Below, piece by piece: positions 1 to 6,673 of a DNA stretch of 24,693 nucleotides; position 1 is the first letter of the stretch; each line of letters opens with the position of its first letter. Location: positions 1 to 24,693 of the IMG/VR virus record IMGVR_UViG_3300010885_013316. One strand, given 5' to 3'. The position numbers and the translations under genes were made by a program. Source of the DNA: a virus. The notes below the pieces were generated by a model that did no database searches, had not been told where the DNA came from, and worked only from the letters and a program-made list of their open reading frames with translations.

Positions 1-1
1 C

Positions 2-565
2 CGTGAGCAGAAGCGCCGTCTCCACTATGTTGCTAACATCTATGTGGTGAAGGATCCTTCTAATCCTGCTAATGAAGGTAAGGTCTTCTTGTACAAGTTC
101 GGCAAGAAGATTTTCGACAAGCTCACCTCGGCCATGAATCCCGAGTATGAAGGCGATAAGCCGCTCAACCCGTTCGATTTCTGGTCTGGTGCTAACTTCA
201 AGCTTCGTTCTAAGATGGTCGCTGGTTATGTCAACTACGATACCTCATCGTTTGACACTGCTGGTGCTCTTCTTGATGATGACGCACAGCTTGAGAAGAT
301 TTGGAAGTCCGAGCATTCTCTCAAGGAAGTTCTGGATCCTAAGAACTTCAAGTCATACGACGAACTCAAGCGGAAGCTCGAGGATGTCCTTGGCGCAAGT
401 CTCGGCACTGCTGATGCTCCTGTTGTTGAGTCCGCTTCTATTAGTGGTTTGACACAGAAGCCAAACTTCGAGGCTGCAAAGGCTCGTAAGTCTGTCGCAG
501 ATGATGTGCCATTTGATACTGAGGATGAAGACCTGAACTACTTCAAGGGTCTTGCTGACGAGTAA
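2..565 (+). CDS. 32: Single-stranded DNA binding protein gp32, C-terminal part (5' end outside window)
   Basis: The reading frame is open from base 2 (REQKRRLHYVANIYVVKDP...) to TAA at 563-565, so the gene begins upstream of the window. The segment VANIYVVKDPSNPANEGKVF followed by LYKFGKKIFDKL matches the conserved late core of T4 gp32, and ANFKLRSKMVAGYVNYDTSSF matches its following core strand. The protein ends in an acidic tail (DTEDEDLNYFKGLADE), the position of the T4 acidic C-terminal domain that recruits replication partners. gp32 coats ssDNA cooperatively during replication, recombination and repair. The zinc and LAST motifs would lie in the missing N-terminal part. Its codons are rich in C-ending choices (AAG, TTC, CTC, GTC), unlike the A/T-ending codons of the tail genes, as expected for an abundant protein. 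A GTG at 44 is internal, not the start. A small hairpin (ACTGG/CCAGT, 571-585) follows the stop. Confidence 0.93.
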   Translation, partial: REQKRRLHYVANIYVVKDPSNPANEGKVFLYKFGKKIFDKLTSAMNPEYEGDKPLNPFDFWSGANFKLRSKMVAGYVNYDTSSFDTAGALLDDDAQLEKIWKSEHSLKEVLDPKNFKSYDELKRKLEDVLGASLGTADAPVVESASISGLTQKPNFEAAKARKSVADDVPFDTEDEDLNYFKGLADE

Positions 566-599
566 TAAATACTGGTGATTCCAGTCGGTCGAATGAATT

Positions 600-627
600 G
601 GGCAGCTTTTGGGCTGCCCTTTTCTTT
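600..627 (+). terminator. Intrinsic terminator after gp32, between convergent genes
   Basis: A perfect 7-bp GC-rich stem, GGGCAGC (600-606) and GCTGCCC (613-619), closes a 6-nt loop (ttttgg) and is followed by TTTTCTTT. It lies 35 bases after the gp32 stop and directly against the stop codon (626-628, opposite strand) of the leftward lysin gene. The T tract serves the rightward gp32 transcript. For the leftward transcript the same hairpin is followed by AATTCATT, so termination there is weaker or absent. Confidence 0.88.
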
Positions 628-2857
628 ATGAGAAGTGTCCGTTGACTAGATTGCCACTGTTATCACCATAAAGCTTTGCTCTATTCAAGGCTCTCAACTG
701 TGATGGTGATGATGCCATTGAACCAGAAGACATTGTATCCACAAAGTTTGGATCAGGCGTAGTTACTGGCATTGGCTGTTCTGGTTTTCTTTGCATAGGT
801 TGATTAGTCATTTCCATTCTCTGAGGTTCAACAGGCGCTATTTCAGCTTTTTGATCTTCTCGTCTTATAGTTGACGGATCAACTCTGAGATTACCCTGAT
901 CATCCTGAGTATAAAGTTCCCTGTCATTACTCACAAATTTAGTCTTACCAGTTGTTGTATTGATACCAACAACATTTTCTCCAGGAGTCATTTCAACTGT
1001 ACCGCCAGTTGATAATCCTGGTGCAGCTACAGGCGGTATTTCTGCTGCTGGCAATCCTGGTGCAGCTACAGGCGGTATTTCTGCTGCTGGCAATGCTGGT
1101 AATTCTGTAGGAGGTACCTGCATATTATTTTGTGCTGCTGTAACAGGATCTGAATTTACTCTTGCTGTCACCGCTTCTTCAGCTTTTTTATCAATTTCTT
1201 CTTGTTTCTTCTTTGTCCACTCAGCAAGAGGATCGTAATCATTTTTTTTATCTTGTTCTCTCAATGCAACACCTTCGGCATGAGCCTGCTTAAAGTATTC
1301 CATTCCTTGATATGCTAGAGGAGCATCGCCCTTCTTGTTAGGTCCACCTATGTGCATTGATGTTTTGCCCATATAGTTGTCATTTGGTGACCAGCCGCCA
1401 ACACCAGCACTTGGAATAGTTCTAGAAGAATTCTTTACAAATTCAGCAATCATTGGCCAATGTTCTGGATTGCTTTGATCTAGTATCACTTCATTATTAT
1501 TATCATCTCTATAAGCAAGTCTAATATCAGCCGCTCCGGGAGTATCTGGATTTTGTATATCATGTCTGTTTGAAGGATCAGATCCTGTTGCCGCTAGTGA
1601 GGCTTGTTGTTCTTCCGTTTGCCCACCGGAAAATACTTTAACATACAATCCAGATTGTTCAGCAGCATATTCAAGCGCGTTTCTTAATTCAGGTTTTAAT
1701 GGTGAACTTCTGAAACCTGCTTGTTCTTCACTAACACGACTTTCATCCGATGCTATAGATACAGCTTGTAGAGTTACATTATTAACTGGCTGTTTTTTCA
1801 TTGTTTCATTGAATTGAGCTGTACCTAATTTTCCTAGGGCATCTTCAAAATTTTTCTTTTGAATAGGATTAGCATTTGTGTAGTAATTTCTCAATCTTTC
1901 ATCAAGTTGATCAATCATACCAGCTTCAAATTTACCCATGACATCTTCTATACTTTGTATGTTTTGTGAGGCGCTTTCTATCTCAGCCTGTTTTAATCTT
2001 TCCTGCACTTCAATCTGATCATATCCTTGGTAAGGTCCAGAATAGTTTCCTCTAGCGGCAAAGATATTTCCTCCAATATTCACAAATCCTTGTTTTTCAG
2101 CATCTCTATAGAAATCTTTTCCTCTACCTTCACCATATACATAATAGTCGCCTCTGAATTCATTTGCTCCAAAGGTATTATCGGGAGCTGCGCCAGAAGA
2201 TAATATTTTAATTCTTTGACGAATATATTCCGCTTGGTCTTCGGATACTTTACCTTTATTGAATCCTTTAAATTGTACACCACTAGTGCCTTGTCCCTGA
2301 GAAGCAACATCAAGCAAATTGCTACCGTATTGATCAGAACCAACTCTATTCAACATAACATTGATAACAGCATCAACTCCATCTTTGCTGCTCATTCTAG
2401 CTTCACCAGCAATTGTTCTGATAACCTCATCACTTAAATCTGCGTCTGTTAAACTATATGCTGGTCTATATAATCCAATTTTACCTTCAGGCAAATCGGC
2501 ATATTGACCAACTTTTGCCCTTTGAAGAAGTTCTTGAACTGCTTTTTCTTCTGCTGAAGGACTTTTAAGAGGCTTTGATGTGTTTGGTGTATATGTACTA
2601 TCACTACTGTCTTTACCGCTTAAATTAGTACCGCCAGATAAAGCTCTTCCGAATGATGATCCGCCACCGCCAGATTGACCAACATCTGGTAACTTATCGC
2701 GGTAATATCTAGGAAATAGATTGACCAATTGACCAGGAGTTAATGATGATATTAGATCACTAACAGCACCACTTTGAGCCAGCGTTGTTCGATCCGATGG
2801 TATCATACGGAGCATTTTCTTATAGTCTATGGTCATATTCTCTAGATTAAATGCCAT
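626..2857 (-). CDS. Tail-associated cell-wall lysin with SleB-like and M15-like domains
   Basis: A 743-residue protein with two wall-degrading-type domains. Residues about 142-272 resemble the SleB/CwlJ (Hydrolase_2) fold: EVIRTIAGEARMSS, with presumed catalytic Glu152, then DAVINVMLNRV. Residues about 383-506 resemble an M15-type zinc peptidase: His432 (SNRHD), Asp444 (GAADIRL) and His502 (MHIGG). The His-Asp gap is longer than the usual HxxGxAxD. Between them lies a charged helical stretch (about 281-345); after them a Lys/Glu-rich helix (540-565) and a Pro/Ala-rich, low-complexity tail with a 13-residue tandem repeat. No signal peptide or membrane segment is seen, fitting a virion-borne enzyme rather than an endolysin. 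ATG at 2857 directly abuts the upstream stop (TAAATG), with GAGAAGA as ribosome site. It probably supplies the peptidoglycan-digesting activity that T4 gp5 carries internally. The role is inferred from domains and context. Confidence 0.75.
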   Translation of the reverse strand: MAFNLENMTIDYKKMLRMIPSDRTTLAQSGAVSDLISSLTPGQLVNLFPRYYRDKLPDVGQSGGGGSSFGRALSGGTNLSGKDSSDSTYTPNTSKPLKSPSAEEKAVQELLQRAKVGQYADLPEGKIGLYRPAYSLTDADLSDEVIRTIAGEARMSSKDGVDAVINVMLNRVGSDQYGSNLLDVASQGQGTSGVQFKGFNKGKVSEDQAEYIRQRIKILSSGAAPDNTFGANEFRGDYYVYGEGRGKDFYRDAEKQGFVNIGGNIFAARGNYSGPYQGYDQIEVQERLKQAEIESASQNIQSIEDVMGKFEAGMIDQLDERLRNYYTNANPIQKKNFEDALGKLGTAQFNETMKKQPVNNVTLQAVSIASDESRVSEEQAGFRSSPLKPELRNALEYAAEQSGLYVKVFSGGQTEEQQASLAATGSDPSNRHDIQNPDTPGAADIRLAYRDDNNNEVILDQSNPEHWPMIAEFVKNSSRTIPSAGVGGWSPNDNYMGKTSMHIGGPNKKGDAPLAYQGMEYFKQAHAEGVALREQDKKNDYDPLAEWTKKKQEEIDKKAEEAVTARVNSDPVTAAQNNMQVPPTELPALPAAEIPPVAAPGLPAAEIPPVAAPGLSTGGTVEMTPGENVVGINTTTGKTKFVSNDRELYTQDDQGNLRVDPSTIRREDQKAEIAPVEPQRMEMTNQPMQRKPEQPMPVTTPDPNFVDTMSSGSMASSPSQLRALNRAKLYGDNSGNLVNGHFS
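1014..1091. repeat. Perfect 39-bp tandem duplication in the lysin gene
   Basis: Two identical 39-bp units (1014-1052 and 1053-1091) encode LPAAEIPPVAAPG twice in the lysin's Pro/Ala-rich linker. A degenerate third copy (LPALPAAEIPP in the protein) begins on the N-terminal side. Exact nucleotide identity points to a recent duplication. Confidence 0.9.
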
Positions 2858-3055
2858 TTATCTTCTCTTTTTAAATGTTGCTGCTTGGTCACGATTTTTC
2901 TGCTCTTGTTCTTTTATGTGTTCTTTGAGCAAATCAACGTAAATAAATCTTTCCCAAGGAATCATTCCCTCTAATTCGGTTAGACTATACTTATGGAACT
3001 GCATGAGTGCAAAGTTAGTCTTGTAATGATTCATTAGTTTGTCATGGCCAAGCAT
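2858..3055 (-). CDS. Small P2 GpE'-like tail chaperone extension, probable frameshift product
   Basis: A 65-residue frame that can start at ATG 3055-3053, overlapping the gp26-like stop by one base (TAATG). The core, TNFALMQFHKYSLTELEGM followed by IPWERFIYVDLLKEHI, has the layout of the P2 GpE' family: aromatic-His, then a 'slxEL..M...E...W' type helix. The basic tail ends KKRR. In P2 and lambda, proteins of this kind are made as a -1 frameshift extension of a tail assembly chaperone. Here a correctly phased slippery site lies just upstream, so this segment may be expressed as the C-terminus of a 307-residue fusion, alone, or both. The only Shine-Dalgarno candidate before ATG 3055 is weak. 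Homologues in T4-like phages may carry hub-assembly names such as gp51-like; I cannot confirm that assignment. Confidence 0.7.
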   Translation of the reverse strand: MLGHDKLMNHYKTNFALMQFHKYSLTELEGMIPWERFIYVDLLKEHIKEQEQKNRDQAATFKKRR

Positions 3056-3780
3056 TATTGAAAAAAACGGGTAAAGTCCGTGTATTTAATCTTATGTTCA
3101 AATCCACACTTAGGGCATGTGCCATTCGATTCAATAGCAAAAGATGGTAGATTATCCACAAAAGATTCTAATTTCTTATACTGCTCACTGGTAAGACCCT
3201 CGATGAATTCTACCATTTCTTCCTTTGAGTAATCCTTACTTGAATATGTCTTATCGCCATTTGTAATTCGGTCAATACAACTAGAAATAATTCGTATTTT
3301 CTTTTGGAAATTACTTTCATTGCCTGTAATCATTTTCATGATAGAATAAGATGGATATTTCATCTTTATAGAAATCTTGCCTGATATGTTAATATCCATG
3401 GTAATATCATCTTTCTTTTCGATGACACAATTGGATATATCAATAACAGCATCAAATACGCCACCGCATTTAATACCATCTACCAGATTATTGCACACAT
3501 AAGAAGTCTCAATGTTTTCACCAATAGACTTGGCTCTCAATGCAATAAACAGGTAGTCCACATCAAAGAATGGCATCTTCTCTAGGTCAAGATCACCAGA
3601 CACAATACAGTTATTGATCACTTGCTTGGTGGTCTTAATGATATTCTCATTGTCTTTTGACTCGATTGCCATAAGCAAAAGCTTTTCTTCTTTTACCACA
3701 AACGGTCGAATTTTAATAGTCTTACCAGTCGATGGCAAGGTTATATCATAAATCGGCACATCAATTTTAGGTATAGTCAT
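3055..3780 (-). CDS. 26: gp26-like baseplate protein / tail assembly chaperone
   Basis: A 241-residue protein of the T4 gp26 (T4_baseplate) type; T4 gp26 is about 208 residues. The N-terminus, IPKIDVPIYDITLPSTGK then KIRPFVVKEEKLLL, is the hallmark of this family. Two Cys pairs, Cys96/Cys105 (YVCNN...IKCGG) and Cys222/Cys225 (TCPKCG), probably form a zinc site. The protein ends DFTRFFQ. In T4 this protein is assigned to the baseplate hub or its assembly. The short beta-rich N-terminal part and the coupling to a GpE'-like frame suggest a chaperone role like P2 gpE; that part is inference. The start at 3780 follows a good ribosome site (AAAGGA, about 3789-3794) in the 26-bp gap after the gp54-like gene. 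That gap also holds TATAAAGG, a 6/8 match to the late promoter element. Confidence 0.8.
   Translation of the reverse strand: MTIPKIDVPIYDITLPSTGKTIKIRPFVVKEEKLLLMAIESKDNENIIKTTKQVINNCIVSGDLDLEKMPFFDVDYLFIALRAKSIGENIETSYVCNNLVDGIKCGGVFDAVIDISNCVIEKKDDITMDINISGKISIKMKYPSYSIMKMITGNESNFQKKIRIISSCIDRITNGDKTYSSKDYSKEEMVEFIEGLTSEQYKKLESFVDNLPSFAIESNGTCPKCGFEHKIKYTDFTRFFQ
3061..3067 (-). promoter_or_regulatory. Putative -1 ribosomal frameshift slippery heptamer (T TTT TTT)
   Basis: On the minus strand the end of the gp26-like gene reads CGT TTT TTT CAA TAA TG. The seven T's occupy the phase X XXY YYZ exactly. After a -1 slip the next codons are TCA ATA ATG, entering the 65-residue frame without a stop and giving a 307-residue fusion (240 + Ser-Ile + 65). 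No clear downstream stem or pseudoknot was found by eye. Confidence 0.65.
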
Positions 3781-3806
3781 ATATTTTCATCCTTTATAAT
3801 TAAATA

Positions 3807-4565
3807 TTACCCAGTCGGTAAATCGCCGCCAGGTATGGTAATCTCTAATGGACCTCCGCCAGAACCAGCAGCACCGCCGCGTGAATTTGGAGCCAATGTA
3901 AATGTGCCAGACTGAGGATCTCGGTTCTTTCGAGTCCAGTTGCTATATGAGAAAGAAACCGCTAGACGCTGAAAATTATCATCGGCCCATGTGACTGGCT
4001 GTGGACTAACAAGGACAGGCCAAGCATCATGGAATGTCCAGGCATAAGTAGCTAACGGTTCTGTAAATTCTGAATTTGTAGGAGATGGAATGGCAGTTTC
4101 TCTGTTCGGATCTGTTGTAGTTCTTCTGCCAGCATCACTGAATTGGAACATATTAATCTGGCACTTGTAATTATCTTTATATGAGAAGTCGAATGTGCTG
4201 GTTGGATTAATTATTTCCATCCAATCATCAAAGAATTGTCGTTCAAATGAATCCGTACGACATAAGAATGTCATAGCTGTTTCTTGGTAGTCAGACTGAT
4301 ATGGCACCTTAAAGTTTGGGCCATGATAGCTCATGTCCATATTCATAAAGCCACGACCAGGGAATTCAGCCGACTCGCACAGGTATGTGAATTGCCTCAT
4401 TAATTCACTATAACCAAGCTTTGATAGAAACGAATCAACACCGCTTGGCACAATCTGTACAGCAAATCGACTTGATTTGACCAATCCATTAAATGCTGAC
4501 GAATATGCAAAAAAGTCCTGCATTCTCAGGAATGTTGGTTGATTGTTTATTGAAAAACTAGGCAT
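3807..4565 (-). CDS. 54: Tail-tube-fold protein, probable baseplate tail tube initiator gp54
   Basis: A 252-residue protein with the gp19-type tube fold seen in contractile-tail tubes and tube initiators: SRFAVQIVPSG, then LCESAEFPGRGF, a P-rich turn, FLCRTDSFERQFFDDW, and AWPVLVSPQPVTWADDNFQR with LAVSFSYSNW near the end. A Gly/Ser-rich tail (about 225-252) closes it. Its place beside gp4, gp26, gp48 and gp53 favours gp54, which sits on gp48 and nucleates the tube, rather than gp19 itself, which in T4 lies beside sheath gp18. T4 gp54 is about 320 residues, so this is shorter. The ribosome site AAAGGA lies inside the 3' end of the preceding gene, whose stop is 5 bases before this ATG. The alternative is a second gp19-like tube protein. 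Confidence 0.7.
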   Translation of the reverse strand: MPSFSINNQPTFLRMQDFFAYSSAFNGLVKSSRFAVQIVPSGVDSFLSKLGYSELMRQFTYLCESAEFPGRGFMNMDMSYHGPNFKVPYQSDYQETAMTFLCRTDSFERQFFDDWMEIINPTSTFDFSYKDNYKCQINMFQFSDAGRRTTTDPNRETAIPSPTNSEFTEPLATYAWTFHDAWPVLVSPQPVTWADDNFQRLAVSFSYSNWTRKNRDPQSGTFTLAPNSRGGAAGSGGGPLEITIPGGDLPTG

Positions 4566-4570
4566 TTATT

Positions 4571-5074
4571 TTATCCTTTTGAAACCCATACTGCGACAGG
4601 TAATTGCATGGCCTTATCCCATTCATCGGCTGTGACTTCTACAAATGACGATCTGACCTGTGTGAATAGGTATCTCTTAATGCATGGGCGCATTGCACCT
4701 GCTATTCTACTGGTGCTATTTAATAAGTCATATGTGACGCGGAGCTTGGTGGTGGCATTCATATTATTATTATTTCGAAATTTCATCATGGTATTCAATA
4801 GTGCGCTGCGCTCACCAAATGAGAGGTAGTGAAGATTAAGCCCTAGAAAGCCATCTGGATAACGCTCAATAGGAAATACTAGTGGAAATCGATCATACAT
4901 AGGAAGGGTGGCTTTAGTCTTTGGATCGTACCAGAAGAAATACATCTTACCTATTACGGTAGTATCTCTATTTCGTTCGTTATTGGACATGATTTTATTA
5001 CGGTAGCCAGAGGCACTTTTAGCCTTGCCCGTCATCCAATCGCCTATTTCTTGATTTGTGTAATTCTTTGCCAT
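4571..5074 (-). CDS. Conserved T4-like phage protein of unknown function
   Basis: A 167-residue protein without signal peptide or membrane helix. The core, GKMYFFWYDPKTKATLPMYD followed by RFPLVFPIERYPDGFLGLNL and HYLSFGERSALLNTM, is of a kind I associate with the structural clusters of non-enteric T4-like phages, but I know no proven role. The middle is Asn/Met-rich (FRNNNNMNATTK). The C-terminal half carries a basic stretch (RIAGAMRPCIKRYLFTQVR). It is translationally packed with the gp54-like gene (5-base gap), suggesting a part in tube or hub assembly or head-tail joining. AAATAAATAC (minus strand, 5079-5088), a near match to the late promoter core, lies only 5 bases before its ATG. Confidence 0.72.
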   Translation of the reverse strand: MAKNYTNQEIGDWMTGKAKSASGYRNKIMSNNERNRDTTVIGKMYFFWYDPKTKATLPMYDRFPLVFPIERYPDGFLGLNLHYLSFGERSALLNTMMKFRNNNNMNATTKLRVTYDLLNSTSRIAGAMRPCIKRYLFTQVRSSFVEVTADEWDKAMQLPVAVWVSKG

Positions 5075-5088
5075 AATTGTATTTATTT

Positions 5089-5108
5089 CACTTGACAGCC
5101 ACTTGACA
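5089..5108 (+). repeat. Direct repeat CACTTGACA x2 at 11-bp period
   Basis: CACTTGACA occurs at 5089-5097 and again at 5100-5108. The 11-bp period places both copies on the same DNA face. The first copy contains the -35 box of the promoter at 5092-5120; the second lies in its spacer. This could be an operator or activator site, or a duplicated -35. Confidence 0.7.
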
Positions 5109-5120
5109 TGACTATATAAT
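5092..5120 (+). promoter_or_regulatory. Consensus sigma70-type promoter, antisense to gp4
   Basis: TTGACA (5092-5097), a 17-bp spacer and TATAAT (5115-5120) form an exact textbook sigma70 promoter pointing right, with a predicted start near 5127. It lies in the 73-bp gap between two leftward genes, so its RNA would run antisense through gp4 (5148-5588) towards gp48. No substantial rightward reading frame follows immediately; a 6-codon frame at 5125 lacks a ribosome site. The rest of this gap holds no gene. Confidence 0.7.
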
Positions 5121-5147
5121 GGCTATGTCCTGTATGAATGAATAATA

Positions 5148-5588
5148 CTATTTAATACCTAATTCTTTCTCTGTGATAAGCTTAAACTGCCATCCTCTAT
5201 CAAGACAGTATTCTTCAGCAGCTTTCCACTTAGCTTGATTCTTACCCCATGTAGTTACCTCAGTAATATACTGTTTGGTAATACGCTTCTTTTTAGCAGG
5301 TTCAACAGTCTCTTTTCTAGGCTTTACTTCTAATAGCTGTTCTACAATATTACCATTCTTATCTATGGCTTTAATATAGAAGTCTGGGAAATACCTGTGA
5401 TACCGGTTATCTAATGGTGATATGTATGGTATTGCTATTTCCTCAGATGACCACTGAATAATCGATTTATTCTCATCTAGGTATACCATGAGCTTTCGTT
5501 CCCATAACGAACGGTATATGATTCCCGTTGGGTTACCTTTATATTTTTCAGGGTTCTTGGGGCTATATCTACCCTTGTAAGTTTTCAT
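5148..5588 (-). CDS. 4: Head completion protein gp4 (TnsA-type nuclease fold)
   Basis: A 146-residue protein, close to T4 gp4 (150 residues). The N-terminus KTYKGRYSPKNPEKYKGNP and the block YRSLWERKLMVYLDEN are characteristic. The PD-(D/E)XK-type core is visible: Glu30, then HRYFPDF with Asp69, and LLEVKP with Glu87-x-Lys89; then NQAKWKAAEEYC and RGWQF. In T4, gp4 is needed to complete filled heads so that tails can join. The start is set at ATG 5588 because the KTYKGRY motif follows at once; the longer frame opens only with a TTG at 5639 that lies within the divergent gp48 gene. No good Shine-Dalgarno is seen before 5588. The gp4-gp53-gp5 neighbourhood is like T4, but here gp4 is divergent from gp48/gp53. 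Confidence 0.9.
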   Translation of the reverse strand: MKTYKGRYSPKNPEKYKGNPTGIIYRSLWERKLMVYLDENKSIIQWSSEEIAIPYISPLDNRYHRYFPDFYIKAIDKNGNIVEQLLEVKPRKETVEPAKKKRITKQYITEVTTWGKNQAKWKAAEEYCLDRGWQFKLITEKELGIK

Positions 5589-5595
5589 ATAAATA
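5588..5595 (+). promoter_or_regulatory. T4-type late promoter element for the gp48 block
   Basis: TATAAATA, the exact T4 late -10 consensus, lies on the + strand 29 bases before the gp48 start. By T4 spacing the transcript would begin near 5601, giving a 24-nt leader that contains AGGGA as ribosome site. The first base of the element overlaps the first base of the divergent gp4 start codon. Confidence 0.75.
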
Positions 5596-5624
5596 TATAG
5601 AAAACAATTCCACAGGGAAAACAA

Positions 5625-6671
5625 ATGAGCATATGGCAAGATTTAGTTGATGCAGGACAGTATGCATATGAGGGTATTGTAGGGGGCACCGAGAATATTC
5701 TATCAGTTATCAATGAAGCGGACATAAGATCCCGCAACTTATTCGATTATAATATTAGTGATAGCACTCTTGGCCAGTCCCAGTATGATTTTAGATACCG
5801 CGTATTTCCTTCTGATCTAGCCAATGATTATGTTGGGCACTATATGGTAATTAATATTAATGTGCCTGTGTTCGCCTCTGATGGTAGAGCTAGAACATCG
5901 TATGGCGGATCTGCTTTTGGTCAGAACATATTAGAAAAAGAATATTCAAAGGTGGACACGCTGCGTTTTGGTAATGCAGAAAATGTAGGCGGTACTAGTC
6001 CAATTACACGCGGTGATGCTTTGAAAGCAGAACCATTATCTATTCCTCGATATACTCGCCGAATTAAAGAATCGATTGCTATGTTTATGCCTACTCCTGT
6101 GACATTTAATACCGTCAATGAATTTCAAGAAATAAGCTTGACAGGCATGGTTGGTGGATTAGCTACAGGTGCTGCGGCTCTTGTTGCCGGCGCATTATTT
6201 GGTGAGACAGGAGCAGATTTGGCCAATGCGGTTGGTGATTCGGCAGGTAAAGCCACAAGACTGGTTGGTTATCCAATTAATCCGCGCGTTGAGGTAATGT
6301 TCTCCAAAACAAATCTTCGCCAGTTTGTATTTGAATTTTTAATGGCACCACGCAATGAGCAAGAGTCCGAGAATATGAAGGCTATTGTTCGTACCCTTAG
6401 ATTCCACTCAGCACCAGAGCTTGACTCAACCACAGCAGGCTTCACATGGATTCCGCCCGCTGAATTCGATTTTACCTTCTATAATAAAGGTGTAGAAAAT
6501 ACAAATATTCCAAGAGTAAATACATGTGTTCTGGATCGCATCGAGGTAGACTATGCACCACAGGGAGTATATTCGACATTCTCTAATGGCCATCCAGTAG
6601 CAGCCAGACTTAGCTTAGGTATGAGAGAAATTGAAGTTGTCCACAAGCGCCGCGTTCTTCAAGGATTCTAA
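5625..6671 (+). CDS. 48: Baseplate tail tube cap gp48
   Basis: A 348-residue protein, close to T4 gp48 (about 364). The segment DFRYRVFPSDLANDYVGHYM with VININVPVF is typical of gp48 in T4-like phages (YPxDL...GHYMxFxI). The C-terminal part has the tube-type fold: RVEVMFSKTNLRQFVFEFLM, then ESENMKAIVRTLRFHSAPEL, and FTWIPPAEFDFTFY. gp48 caps the baseplate centre and, with gp54, starts the tail tube. An unusual hydrophobic Gly/Ala-rich stretch occupies residues 174-202 (GMVGGLATGAAALVAGALFG). The ribosome site AGGGA precedes the ATG. Translation of gp53 follows after a 2-base gap. Confidence 0.83.
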   Translation: MSIWQDLVDAGQYAYEGIVGGTENILSVINEADIRSRNLFDYNISDSTLGQSQYDFRYRVFPSDLANDYVGHYMVININVPVFASDGRARTSYGGSAFGQNILEKEYSKVDTLRFGNAENVGGTSPITRGDALKAEPLSIPRYTRRIKESIAMFMPTPVTFNTVNEFQEISLTGMVGGLATGAAALVAGALFGETGADLANAVGDSAGKATRLVGYPINPRVEVMFSKTNLRQFVFEFLMAPRNEQESENMKAIVRTLRFHSAPELDSTTAGFTWIPPAEFDFTFYNKGVENTNIPRVNTCVLDRIEVDYAPQGVYSTFSNGHPVAARLSLGMREIEVVHKRRVLQGF

Positions 6672-6673
6672 GA

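Noticed and set aside
2080-2437. Overlapping frames on both strands inside the lysin gene
   Set aside because: No family features; the lysin frame has recognisable catalytic motifs across this region.
3807-4565. Major tail tube protein gp19
   Set aside because: Same fold, but it is longer than gp19 and sits with gp4/gp26/gp48/gp53 and not beside a sheath gene; gp54-like is preferred, though not proven.
5125-5145. Six-codon frame downstream of the consensus promoter
   Set aside because: No ribosome site, and its ATG lies at or before the predicted transcript start.
5589-5639. Longer gp4 start at 5639
   Set aside because: It is a TTG inside the divergent gp48 gene; the conserved gp4 N-terminus begins right at ATG 5588.
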